Part shown: positions 6,318 to 13,096 of the stretch, piece after piece | Layout: each line of letters starts with the position of its first letter | Position numbering within the stretch: the stretch's first letter is position 1 | NCBI GenBank assembly: GCA_017964345.1 | Contig: JAGCSD010000138.1 | Span: 1-13,520 of the forward strand | Origin: Clostridia bacterium | GTDB lineage: Bacteria; Bacillota; Clostridia; Christensenellales; QALW01 | Direction: 5' to 3' | Length of the DNA stretch: 13,520 nt | Position numbers and translations under genes: made by a program | Notes under the pieces: model-generated | The model's input: the letters and a program-made list of their open reading frames with translations, nothing else | Databases searched by the model: none | What the model was told of the DNA's origin: nothing

Positions 6318-6851
6318 TTGAAAAAACGGGAAAAAAGAGCCGTTGCCGTGGCGGTGCTTTTGCTTCTTGCGGCGTTTGCGGCGTATGCGGTCTGGGGAAA
6401 GGGCACCCTGCCGCAGACGATCCGGCAGGGGGTCCGGAGCAGTCTGGAAGAGGATTTCCGCATCAAAGAGAGCCTTGGCGAGCTGTTTTTTGCGCAAAAA
6501 AAACAGGATAGCGTGGCGACGAACGCGCAGACGGCGATCGTTAGTCTGCTGACGCCGGCACAAGGGGAAATGCGCGCCACGGAAGAAAGCACGGGCGCGG
6601 TATTCGCCTGCAAACGGTTTTCCGCCGTGCTGGCGACGGCGGACGGCGTGATCGAAAGCGTGGACGATACGCGCCTGACCTTGCGTCACGCGGACGGCAA
6701 GCTCAGTGTGTATCAGAACGTCGGCACGCTGTGGCAGGCGGGCAAGAACGTCAAGCGCGGCGATACGGTAGGCTATGCCACGGGTGAGGTGATCTTCCGT
6801 TTGTACGTCGGCGGCGTTCCGCTGGATCCGCGCCCGTATTTCGTGTCATGA
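6318..6851 (+). CDS. spoIVFA: SpoIVFA-like membrane protein with degenerate LytM/M23 domain
   Basis: This protein (177 aa) has one N-terminal membrane helix (about 8-26), a linker, and a LytM/M23-like domain at about 95-175. The fold signature is recognisable: ATADGVIESV, VYQNVGTLWQAGKNVKRGDTVGYA and GGVPLDPRPYF. The metallopeptidase ligands are absent: the usual YAHL is YQNV and the usual HLHFE is EVIFRL, so it should not cleave peptidoglycan. In the known family SpoIVFA anchors and inhibits the SpoIVFB protease in the mother-cell/forespore membrane. It is shorter than the B. subtilis protein. The start is probably TTG 6318, with GGGGGTG 7 nt upstream; an in-frame TTG at 6312 is too close to that site. 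Its stop overlaps the spoIVFB-like ATG (ATGA), so the pair is translationally coupled. The identity rests on domain plus context. Confidence 0.75.
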   Translation: MKKREKRAVAVAVLLLLAAFAAYAVWGKGTLPQTIRQGVRSSLEEDFRIKESLGELFFAQKKQDSVATNAQTAIVSLLTPAQGEMRATEESTGAVFACKRFSAVLATADGVIESVDDTRLTLRHADGKLSVYQNVGTLWQAGKNVKRGDTVGYATGEVIFRLYVGGVPLDPRPYFVS

Positions 6852-7720
6852 CGATATTTTCCGTACGCGGTACGGCGGTGCGCGTCAGTCCTTTTTTTCT
6901 TGCGTGCGCGCTTTTGTGGGTGCTTTCCGGTCAGGCGTCGGTGTTCATATGCGCGCTGTGCGTTTTGTTTCTGCATGAGGCGGCGCATATAGCGGTCGCG
7001 TCGCTTTTAGAGCATCCCGTGGAGTCGGTCACGCTCTATCCGTTCGGCGGCGCGGCGATCATTCCCGACCTTGCGGACAAAACCGCGCACGCGCTGTTGA
7101 TAGCCGCGTCGGGACCGCTTGCGAGCCTGCTCGCGGGCGTTTTGTGGCAGAAAGGACAGACAGCGGGGTGGCTGCCGACATGGGATGTTTTTGTGGAAGA
7201 GTCGTATGCCGTGGCGCTGTTTAATCTGCTGCCGATCTGGCCGCTTGACGGCGGACAGGTCGTTTCATCGCTGTTTGCAGCCGCGCTCGGAACGGCGCGC
7301 GGCGGGAAGATTATGACATGGAGCAGTATCGCCGCATCGACAGCGTTTTTGGTCTGCTCGCTTGCCTGCCTTGTGTGGCGCGGGGAAGCTTCTACGCTGA
7401 CGGCGGCGGTATTTTTATCCGTTTCCGCATGGTCAGAAGCACGCCGTCCGCACCTGCCTTTTGCGCGGCAGAAAGTTTGGCGTCACGCCGGACGTGTACG
7501 CTGGCGAAAAGTCTACTTGGACGAACCTCTGCTCGCTCTGACACGCACGTTCGGCGGCGCCTGTTTCTACACTCTTTTAATTGTAGACCGCGCTGATCGC
7601 GTTCTCGCCGTCGCCACCGAAAAAGATGTTCTTGATGCCCTGTTTGCCGATCCCGCCGCGAGAGCAGGGACGTTGGTAAAACAGCCGCGCGGCAAGGTAT
7701 GGCATTGCGGCGTCGAGTGA
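6848..7720 (+). CDS. spoIVFB: SpoIVFB-like M50 intramembrane metalloprotease
   Basis: This site-2-protease-type enzyme (290 aa) would cut a substrate within or near the membrane; B. subtilis SpoIVFB releases active sigma-K from pro-sigma-K during sporulation. The zinc motif HEAAH is at 43-47. The third ligand lies in LFNLLPIWPLDGGQ (Asn126, Asp134), nearly the same spacing as in characterised SpoIVFB. Several hydrophobic segments surround these motifs and continue to about 200, followed by a cytoplasmic C-terminal CBS-like segment (YLDEPLLALTR...LLIVDRADRVLAVATEKDVLDALF). The ATG overlaps the upstream stop by 4 nt. The sigK gene is not in the window, so the substrate is inferred. No terminator hairpin is seen after the stop, only a heptamer repeat array. 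Confidence 0.87.
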   Translation: MTIFSVRGTAVRVSPFFLACALLWVLSGQASVFICALCVLFLHEAAHIAVASLLEHPVESVTLYPFGGAAIIPDLADKTAHALLIAASGPLASLLAGVLWQKGQTAGWLPTWDVFVEESYAVALFNLLPIWPLDGGQVVSSLFAAALGTARGGKIMTWSSIAASTAFLVCSLACLVWRGEASTLTAAVFLSVSAWSEARRPHLPFARQKVWRHAGRVRWRKVYLDEPLLALTRTFGGACFYTLLIVDRADRVLAVATEKDVLDALFADPAARAGTLVKQPRGKVWHCGVE

Positions 7721-7723
7721 AAC

Positions 7724-7807
7724 GGAATGCGGAATTGTGAATGCGGAATGCGGAATGTGGAATGTGGAATGCGGAATGTGGAATGCGGAATGCGGAATGT
7801 GGAATGT
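7724..7807. repeat. Heptamer tandem array (GGAATGY)12
   Basis: Twelve contiguous 7-bp units lie between 7724 and 7807. Ten are exactly GGAATGC or GGAATGT; the second is GGAATTG and the third TGAATGC. A final unit GGATGGT (7808-7814) looks like a decayed copy. The C/T variants are interspersed, and the order C-T-T occurs at 7745-7765 and again at 7787-7807, as if a 42-bp block had been duplicated. The array fills the gap between the convergent spoIVFB-like and dusB genes. It resembles the short tandemly repeated heptamers known from cyanobacteria and other bacteria. Its frame-through translation on the - strand (IPHSAFR-like) is not a gene. Confidence 0.95.
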
Positions 7808-7815
7808 GGATGGTT

Positions 7816-8766
7816 TTATCCTTCACTCTTCTCCAGCCGATCCACCAGCGCGTGGAACTCGCTGAGCGTGGAAACGGCGTTCATACTGCCGCGGACGGCG
7901 GAAGCACCGTGCATACCGTGTGTGTACCACGCCAGGTGCTTGCGCATCTGCCGCATGGCGGTTTCCTCGCCGCGCAGGCGGGCAAGCTCAACGCCGTGGA
8001 AACGGGCGATCTCCATTTTTTCAAAAAAGGAAAGCGAGAACGGCGTGCCGTTCAGGGCGGCGAGAATTTCGGCAAAGATCCACGGACGTCCCTGCGCCGC
8101 GCGTCCGATCATGACCGCGTCGCAACGCGTTTCTTCCATCATGGCAAGGGTGCTTTGCGCGTCGCAGACGTCGCCGTTGCCGATCACGGGGATCGACACG
8201 CCGTCCTTGACCACGCGGATGATCGCTTTGTCCGCCTTGCCGCTGTAACCCTGCATGACCGTCCTGCCGTGGACCGTTACGGCGGCGATCCCCGCTTCCT
8301 CGGCGGCACGGGCGAAATCCACCGCGACGGGCGCGTCCCAACCGGCGCGCAGTTTGACCGTGACGGGTTTTTCCGACGCTCGCGCGCAGGCTTCCATAAT
8401 AGAACGGGCAAGCGACAGGTTTTTGAGGAGCGCGCCGCCTTCGCCGTTGGCGGTGATCTTGCGGGCGGGACAGCCCATGTTCAGGTCGATCACGTCAAAC
8501 GGCGCAAGATACGGCGAGGCGATCTCACGCGCCAAAACAGCGGGATCAGAGCCGAACAACTGCGCCGCTTCCGGACGGCTGCCGGAGGGCAAAAGCAGGT
8601 CGGCGGTGTGTTCGCTTTTGTAAAAAAGCCCCTTGGCGCTGACCATTTCGGTACACGTCAAACTCGCGCCGAATCGGGCGCACAGGGCGCGGAATACGGG
8701 ATCGGTCACGCCCGCCATGGGGGCAAGCAAAAGCGGCGAGGACAGGGAAAGCGAGCCGATCTTCAT
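7816..8766 (-). CDS. dusB: tRNA-dihydrouridine synthase
   Basis: This FMN-dependent TIM-barrel enzyme reduces specific uridines in the tRNA D-loop to dihydrouridine. The 316-residue length is normal. Visible motifs are the N-terminal LLLAPMAGVTDPVFR flavin segment, TEMVSAKGL, QLFGSDP, the catalytic-cysteine motif DLNMGCPARKI (Cys99), the VHGRTVMQGYSGKAD phosphate-binding stretch, and IGNGDV and IGRAAQGRPWIF for FMN binding. The sequence resembles the DusB-type enzymes that are the usual Dus of Firmicutes. The ATG overlaps the stop of the upstream PHP-like gene by 4 nt (ATGA), making it the last gene of the operon read from 11653. No hairpin terminator is seen past its stop; the heptamer array begins 9 nt beyond. 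Confidence 0.95.
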   Translation of the reverse strand: MKIGSLSLSSPLLLAPMAGVTDPVFRALCARFGASLTCTEMVSAKGLFYKSEHTADLLLPSGSRPEAAQLFGSDPAVLAREIASPYLAPFDVIDLNMGCPARKITANGEGGALLKNLSLARSIMEACARASEKPVTVKLRAGWDAPVAVDFARAAEEAGIAAVTVHGRTVMQGYSGKADKAIIRVVKDGVSIPVIGNGDVCDAQSTLAMMEETRCDAVMIGRAAQGRPWIFAEILAALNGTPFSLSFFEKMEIARFHGVELARLRGEETAMRQMRKHLAWYTHGMHGASAVRGSMNAVSTLSEFHALVDRLEKSEG

Positions 8767-9497
8767 AGCGGATACTCCGTAGGCTGCTGTTCGACGTAGA
8801 CCGAATAGCGGTCAAATCCGAGCGCAAGCAGTTTTTCGCGCGCGGCGGCGAAGTGCTGACCGCAGAGCGCGGGACGGTACGCCTGAGAAGCCAGCGTGAT
8901 CCGCGTGCCGCCTAATTCCCGGTAACGCGCCAGAATGGAAGACGAAGGCATCAGATCGTTCAAAACCGCCCACGCCGCGGTGCTGACTTCCAGAGCTTTT
9001 TCGGTATAGATCGCCCTGAGTAAAATGCAGTCAAGCAGTTCGGGAAACTCCCGATATTCGATATTCGGCGCGGGGTAGAAGGCATAGCGGCTGGGGCTCG
9101 TCAGCGGACCGAGCGCGGAAAACGCGAAAGGCGCGTCAAGCGAATCGAGCACGCGTTCCAGATAGCGGCGATAGGCGTCGTCCCGGTGCTGACTCGTATA
9201 ATATTCCATATCGTCAAGACGTTGACCGTCTACGCGCAAAACGCTGTTGACAAGGTAATCGGCGCGTTTGCCCGCCAGCAGGAGAGCGTACCGGTCTTGC
9301 GTGGCGGCGTCGAAAGGGATCTCCACGCCCTCGGTCAACAAAAAAGAAGCGGAAGAAAAGCGCCGCAGGTCAGTATGCGGCGTCAAAAATTCCTCCGGAG
9401 TGTGCATCAGGCACGCACCGGTCGCTTGTGTTTGCTGTATCAGCCGGGAAAGGTCTTCCCGCCCGACGGCGACATGGCTGTCAAACATCGTTCTCAC
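8763..9497 (-). CDS. PHP/HisJ-like protein lacking most metal ligands (probable pseudoenzyme)
   Basis: The 244-residue protein follows the layout of PHP-domain histidinol-phosphatase-like (HisJ/HisK) enzymes from end to end, but the metal site is eroded. Compared with the family pattern (numbered from GTG 9497), HxH is DSHVAV (Ala10), TDH is LMH (Met31), SVH is SVL (Leu87), GHxD is GPLT (Pro131, Thr133), and SDAH is SQAY (Gln205, Tyr207). His8, His32 and Glu59 (EGVEIPF) remain. Non-catalytic stretches are well kept (ELGGTRITLAS, LALGFDRYSVYVEQQP), and the frame is intact and coupled by 4-nt overlaps on both sides. It probably has a non-enzymatic role, or at most altered chemistry. The start is either GTG 9497, in a GTGA overlap like the gene upstream, or ATG 9488, which fits the family N-terminus; ribosome binding sites are weak for both. 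Confidence 0.8.
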   Translation of the reverse strand: MRTMFDSHVAVGREDLSRLIQQTQATGACLMHTPEEFLTPHTDLRRFSSASFLLTEGVEIPFDAATQDRYALLLAGKRADYLVNSVLRVDGQRLDDMEYYTSQHRDDAYRRYLERVLDSLDAPFAFSALGPLTSPSRYAFYPAPNIEYREFPELLDCILLRAIYTEKALEVSTAAWAVLNDLMPSSSILARYRELGGTRITLASQAYRPALCGQHFAAAREKLLALGFDRYSVYVEQQPTEYPL

Positions 9498-10339
9498 TTA
9501 GCCGGCGTCCATTGCCACGTCCGGCTTGCTTCCTTCCAGATTTCGTCATCCAACGGATGGGTATCGACACCTTTTTGCTTGGCAAGGGAAAACACGTATC
9601 GCGCGAAACCGATGATATAGGGCTTTCCCTCGCTCATTTCCCGGTAGGCGAGTCTGCCCCACAGGGTCGCGTTCCACAGACCGCGTTCTTTGTAAGAACG
9701 GAGAACGGCTTCCCCGTCATAGTAAGTATGGTTCAGCTCAAACGACACCTGATTGCCTGACAGGTGAAGCAGGGCATAATCGGCGCGGAAGGCTTCCCCT
9801 TTTTGTGAAAGCCCGACCGAGCCGGGGTTCAAAAGCAGTTTTTGCCCACAGGGATAGGCATACTGGTAATGATAATGTCCGCAGAGGAGGATCGGCTCGT
9901 CCACGGCGGAAAGGGCTTCTTCTAAACGTACGGTGTTCTCCGGACGTAAAACCTCCCTAAAGGAAAACGGCGAACCGTGTACCATGCGCAGGGAAAGGTC
10001 CCCGTCGGTGAGAAATTTCTGATTGCGCAGCGTACGCAGGGCGTCGCGCTGCGAAGCGGACAAAAACGAGAGCGAATCCCGCATAAATTTCCATTGCAGG
10101 GCGGCTTGCGTTTCGGCAAATCCGTCAAAATGGCGTACCGCCAACTCTTCCCGGTTGCCCGCAATCTGTACGGCGCCGCGGTTTGCCAGTTCCGCTAACA
10201 CTTTGTCCGGGCAGGGACCGTCGCCGACGTTGTCACCCAGTACCAGAATAGCGTCATACCGTGACGTCGGCACGGCGGCAAGCACGGCGGCAAGCGCCGC
10301 GTCGTTGCCGTGAATATCCGATAATAGCAGGTAGTTCAC
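9494..10339 (-). CDS. Calcineurin-like metallophosphoesterase
   Basis: This cytoplasmic two-metal phosphoesterase (281 aa) belongs to the MPE/YfcE-like group; its substrate is unknown. The motifs run in order: SDIHGN (Asp8, His10), LGDNVGDGP (Asp36), AGNREE (Asn62, with Arg in place of the His of GNHD, as in many members of this group), VHGSP (His121), and GHYHYQ (His155, His157) followed by NPGSVG. All metal ligands appear present, in contrast to the PHP-like neighbour. The start is GTG 10339: it forms a GTGA overlap with the lepB stop and has AAAGGA 8 nt upstream. Longer in-frame starts would lie inside lepB. The C-terminal 70 residues (AVLRSYKERGLWNATLWG onward) form a helical extension beyond the compact MPE core. 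Confidence 0.88.
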   Translation of the reverse strand: MNYLLLSDIHGNDAALAAVLAAVPTSRYDAILVLGDNVGDGPCPDKVLAELANRGAVQIAGNREELAVRHFDGFAETQAALQWKFMRDSLSFLSASQRDALRTLRNQKFLTDGDLSLRMVHGSPFSFREVLRPENTVRLEEALSAVDEPILLCGHYHYQYAYPCGQKLLLNPGSVGLSQKGEAFRADYALLHLSGNQVSFELNHTYYDGEAVLRSYKERGLWNATLWGRLAYREMSEGKPYIIGFARYVFSLAKQKGVDTHPLDDEIWKEASRTWQWTPAK

Positions 10340-11460
10340 TGATCCAATCCTTTGCCGAACTGCGAAAACGGATAGAGAATACAACGCGCTTTACCGATAA
10401 TGCGGTTTTCCCGGATCGAACCGACTTTGCGGCTGTCGGTGGAATTGTTGCGGTTGTCACCTAAAACGAACACACAGCCTTCGGGCACCAGCGTTTCGGG
10501 GAAGTCACTTGCCGCGGGGGACAGCGTATAATCTTCCGCGAGAGGTGAACCGTTGATATACACCACGCCGTCGGTAATGCGGATGGTTTCGCCGCTCAGT
10601 GCAACCACGCGCTTGACATAATAATCCGGAAAATTCGGATGGTCAAAGCGGCAGACGATCACATCACCGCGCTGAATGGGCGAAAAAGCATAGGTATAGC
10701 GGGTGACCAGCACGCGTTCTCCGCTTTCCAGCGTGGGCTGCATACTCGGACCGTCCACCATGGCAAACAGGAAGACGAACGCGCGAAGAAGCAACGCCAA
10801 GACCAGAGCCACGATCACCGTCAGCGCCAAGCTGAAAAGCTGATAAAACCGGCGCGCTTTTTTAGCGCCCGTTTTTTTAGGGAGGGATAAGCGGTAGCGA
10901 ACGCGCGCGCCCGACGCGGCTTCATAGCGATAAGGCGTTTCAAAGTTTTCCGCTACACTTGAACGGCGGATCTCGTCAAAGCCCGGCAGCGCGTCGACCT
11001 TCAGTTCGTCCTGTGCCTCGTCCTGCGGCAAAAAGCTCTCCTGCACGGGATAGGTGAAATCGTCCTCATCCAGCACGTCGCTCTCCAAGTTCGCCGCCAT
11101 GCGGTCCACCTGCTTGGTTTGTACGGGATCCCAATGCGCTTCTTCTATGACCGCTTCTTCCGCGGGGATTTCTTCTACGACGGTTTCTTCCGCGGGGATT
11201 TCTTCTATGACCGCTTCTTCCGCGGGGATTTCTTCTATGACCGTTTCTTCCGCGGACAGACTGTCCGCCGTTTGCCGCGCGCGCGGCGTGATCGGCGTCA
11301 CTTCCAAAGGAGTGTCCTGCTCGTTTGGAAACATGGAAAACTGGTCGCCCGCGCCGTCGTGCGCCGATTCCGGCGCGTCCGGCGGTTGAAAGTGGTGTGA
11401 TTCCTTTATATATTCTTCCGCCTCGAAAAAGTTAAAGGTTAGGTTCTTCTTTTTGCTCAT
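10336..11460 (-). CDS. lepB: Signal peptidase I with long acidic N-terminal extension
   Basis: This membrane serine protease removes Sec signal peptides. The C-terminal half is a normal type I signal peptidase: a membrane helix ([20 protein letters not shown]), the catalytic Ser239 in [15 protein letters not shown], the catalytic Lys283 in [12 protein letters not shown], and the box E motif [12 protein letters not shown]. About 190-200 residues precede the membrane helix, whereas most bacterial enzymes have only a few to a few dozen there. This cytoplasmic extension is strongly acidic and contains about four copies of a ten-residue unit (consensus [10 protein letters not shown]), encoded by the 30-bp tandem repeat at 11141-11255. 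The start ATG 11460 follows AAAGGGAAG; longer in-frame starts overlap most of the upstream gene. It overlaps the DUF951 gene by 29 nt and the phosphoesterase gene by 4 nt. Confidence 0.93.
   Translation of the reverse strand: MSKKKNLTFNFFEAEEYIKESHHFQPPDAPESAHDGAGDQFSMFPNEQDTPLEVTPITPRARQTADSLSAEETVIEEIPAEEAVIEEIPAEETVVEEIPAEEAVIEEAHWDPVQTKQVDRMAANLESDVLDEDDFTYPVQESFLPQDEAQDELKVDALPGFDEIRRSSVAENFETPYRYEAASGARVRYRLSLPKKTGAKKARRFYQLFSLALTVIVALVLALLLRAFVFLFAMVDGPSMQPTLESGERVLVTRYTYAFSPIQRGDVIVCRFDHPNFPDYYVKRVVALSGETIRITDGVVYINGSPLAEDYTLSPAASDFPETLVPEGCVFVLGDNRNNSTDSRKVGSIRENRIIGKARCILYPFSQFGKGLDQ
11141..11255. repeat. 30-bp in-frame tandem repeat in lepB (3.8 copies)
   Basis: Units at 11141-11170, 11171-11200, 11201-11230 and a partial unit at 11231-11255 share the pattern TCTTCTATGACCGCTTCTTC plus CGCGGGGATT. 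Differences are a few single substitutions; copies one and three are identical. Being a multiple of three, the repeat keeps the lepB frame and adds ten-residue acidic blocks. Copies are directly abutting with no spacers, so this is not a CRISPR. Confidence 0.95.
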
Positions 11461-11653
11461 GTTCTTCCCTTTCTGCCGGCAGGATGGCTTTTGTGCGCTT
11501 TTGGCATTCCTCGCGATCCAGCATGATGACACGACCGCAAGTCAGGCACTTTAATTTGATATCGGCGCCCGTGCGCACGCATTCCCAGCGGTTTCCGCCG
11601 CAGGGATGGTTTTTGCGCGTGATGACTGTATCGCCGAGATGGATCTCAAACAT
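11432..11653 (-). CDS. DUF951-family small zinc-ribbon-like protein
   Basis: This 73-residue protein matches the DUF951 pattern of Firmicutes: [18 protein letters not shown], then [19 protein letters not shown] and a C-terminal RE...KRTKAIL segment. Cys18, Cys36 and Cys39 (with Cys25) look like metal ligands of a small ribbon. The function is not established; nucleic-acid binding has been a reasonable guess for the family. The tail after about residue 60 ([14 protein letters not shown]) is acidic and overlaps the start of lepB by 29 nt. The ATG 11653 lies about 40 bp from the strong promoter at 11693-11721, making this the first gene of the five-gene operon. A GAGG lies somewhat far upstream as the ribosome binding site. 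Confidence 0.87.
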   Translation of the reverse strand: MFEIHLGDTVITRKNHPCGGNRWECVRTGADIKLKCLTCGRVIMLDREECQKRTKAILPAEREEHEQKEEPNL

Positions 11654-11692
11654 TTCGTTTGCGCCTCACTGCATCCGTTTGATATATAAGGT

Positions 11693-11721
11693 ATTATACC
11701 AAATAATAAGAAAAAGTTCAA
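11693..11721 (-). promoter_or_regulatory. Strong SigA-type promoter of the DUF951-lepB-dusB operon
   Basis: On the - strand, TTGAAC (11721-11716) is followed by a 17-bp spacer and a consensus TATAAT (11698-11693), with TGG just upstream of the -10 (extended -10). No other promoter of similar quality is seen before dusB, and all downstream genes overlap, so this probably drives all five. Confidence 0.88.
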
Positions 11722-11761
11722 TCGAAAAATGTCAATTTGCGAAAAGAAATTCAAAATAAAG

Positions 11762-11793
11762 AAAAACGGCTCTTAAACAGGGAAAAGAGCCGT
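11762..11793 (-). terminator. Rho-independent terminator after cdaR
   Basis: On the - strand, ACGGCTCTT (11793-11785) pairs with AAGAGCCGT (11774-11766) around a 10-nt loop. It is followed by a T run (11766-11762) and further T-rich sequence. It ends the cdaA-cdaR transcript before the next promoter. Confidence 0.88.
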
Positions 11794-11809
11794 GTAGGTC
11801 GTCGTATGC

Positions 11810-13096
11810 TTAATACAGGGTAACGGTCAGGCGCGTCGGCGAGGTTATCTGCGCGGTTACGCCGGAAGCGAGCGCCGTACTGAGCGCGACGCTCGGCGTC
11901 AGCTCATAGGTGCCGGCGCCGCGGCCGTCAAGCGCGAGCCGGACGATCACATCCTCTCCCGTGATCGAATCGAGCAGAGAGCGCGGACCGGTGATCGTGA
12001 CATGAACGCGCAGGGAGGTCGCGCCGTTCTCTGACACCGTCAGAGTTGTCGTTCCGTCCGTCAGGCGAGCGTGCGGCGTGCCGAGTCCCGTTATCGTGAG
12101 GGGACGGGAAAGTGAAACGGAAAGCGGTTCCTCTGTGATCTCGATCTGCGCGTCGATCGGATCCTGATCGGGCACCAGGAAAACGCCCTCAGGCATGGTG
12201 AAGGTCAACGGAACGGAGAAGGAGTCGCTCTTGCCCGTCAGGTCGATGGCGTCGGGCGTCAGCGCGGTCAGCGATTCAATCGCGCTTTGGTGACCGCAAA
12301 GCATCACTTTGCCGACGGTGATACGCGCAAGCTGATAGCCGGCTTTCGGCGTTCCCGTTACGGCGGATTCGGCGTCCACGCTGACTTCTTTCACGGTCAT
12401 GACATCCATGTCCGCCGAAACGCGTACACCGGTGAATTTGATGGCGTTGTTGCTTTCATCCGCAAAGCGGCACAATCCGCTGACGGAGGCACCGTCGGTC
12501 AAGGCGGAGAGATTGACGTCGAGAATGGCGGAGGCGATGCGCTCCACATAATAGCCGGCACCGCTGATGGACACCGTTTCGGGGTAGGAAGGCGCCAGTG
12601 AAATCAGTCCGTCGGGGAGGTCGCCGGTTGTTTCTAATTTTAAGGGGACTTCCTTGGTAAGAAACGTGTCGATTGCCAGGCTGACGGTCGAGGGCGTAAC
12701 GGATACAAGGCTTACGTCGCCCACGTTGGCAAGCGTCACCAGTACGGGCAGAGTGGCGGCACCGTCGTTGGTGATCTGTGAAAGATCAATGGTTGCGGAA
12801 ACGGTGTTTTTGTCCACAAACCGATAATGCGAGTGGGACGCATTAACGCGCACCGTGACGTGTAATCCGTTTGCCGCGTCGCTGTCGCGCACGGTATACC
12901 CGGCACGCTGCAGTTTGTCTAAGCCCGTGACGGTAATGGGAATGTCCGTCAGCGTTTTGGTACGCACGGGGTTGGTCTGTGAAATCACAAAGCTCCAAAG
13001 CACCACGGCGAACACGAAAGAGAGTACCTTTAACAGCAGATTATTGGAAACGTACGAGCCGATCGGGCGGCGTTGTTTTTTATCAGGCTTCGGCAT
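11810..13096 (-). CDS. cdaR: YbbR-domain protein, regulator of CdaA
   Basis: CdaR is the membrane-anchored extracytoplasmic partner that modulates the diadenylate cyclase CdaA. The 428-residue protein has a short basic cytoplasmic start (MPKPDKKQRRPIG), one membrane helix (LLLKVLSFVFAVVLWSFVI), and then a long Thr/Val/Ser-rich extracellular part with YbbR-type beta repeats. Recurrent signatures are IPITVTGLD, VTPSTVSLAID, VPLKLETTGDLPDG, YPETVSISG and VTITGPRSLLD, suggesting about four repeats. The ATG 13096 has AGGAGG 9 nt upstream; an in-frame start at 13129 lies deeper in cdaA. It overlaps cdaA by 14 nt, so the two are coupled. glmM, which usually follows in Firmicutes, is not present: a terminator comes right after the stop. 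Confidence 0.92.
   Translation of the reverse strand: MPKPDKKQRRPIGSYVSNNLLLKVLSFVFAVVLWSFVISQTNPVRTKTLTDIPITVTGLDKLQRAGYTVRDSDAANGLHVTVRVNASHSHYRFVDKNTVSATIDLSQITNDGAATLPVLVTLANVGDVSLVSVTPSTVSLAIDTFLTKEVPLKLETTGDLPDGLISLAPSYPETVSISGAGYYVERIASAILDVNLSALTDGASVSGLCRFADESNNAIKFTGVRVSADMDVMTVKEVSVDAESAVTGTPKAGYQLARITVGKVMLCGHQSAIESLTALTPDAIDLTGKSDSFSVPLTFTMPEGVFLVPDQDPIDAQIEITEEPLSVSLSRPLTITGLGTPHARLTDGTTTLTVSENGATSLRVHVTITGPRSLLDSITGEDVIVRLALDGRGAGTYELTPSVALSTALASGVTAQITSPTRLTVTLY

Noticed and set aside
7392-7826. - strand frame with IPHSAFR-like peptide repeats
   Set aside because: The peptide repeat is just the 7-bp DNA repeat read through. The rest is antisense to the spoIVFB-like gene and there is no ribosome binding site.
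7741-8799. Long + strand open frame (352 codons) over the heptamer array and antisense to dusB
   Set aside because: It begins inside the repeat and runs antisense to a clear Dus enzyme. GC-rich codons leave few stops on the opposite strand.
11141-11255. Repeat block as a CRISPR array
   Set aside because: Units directly abut without spacers and keep the lepB reading frame; no cas genes are nearby.
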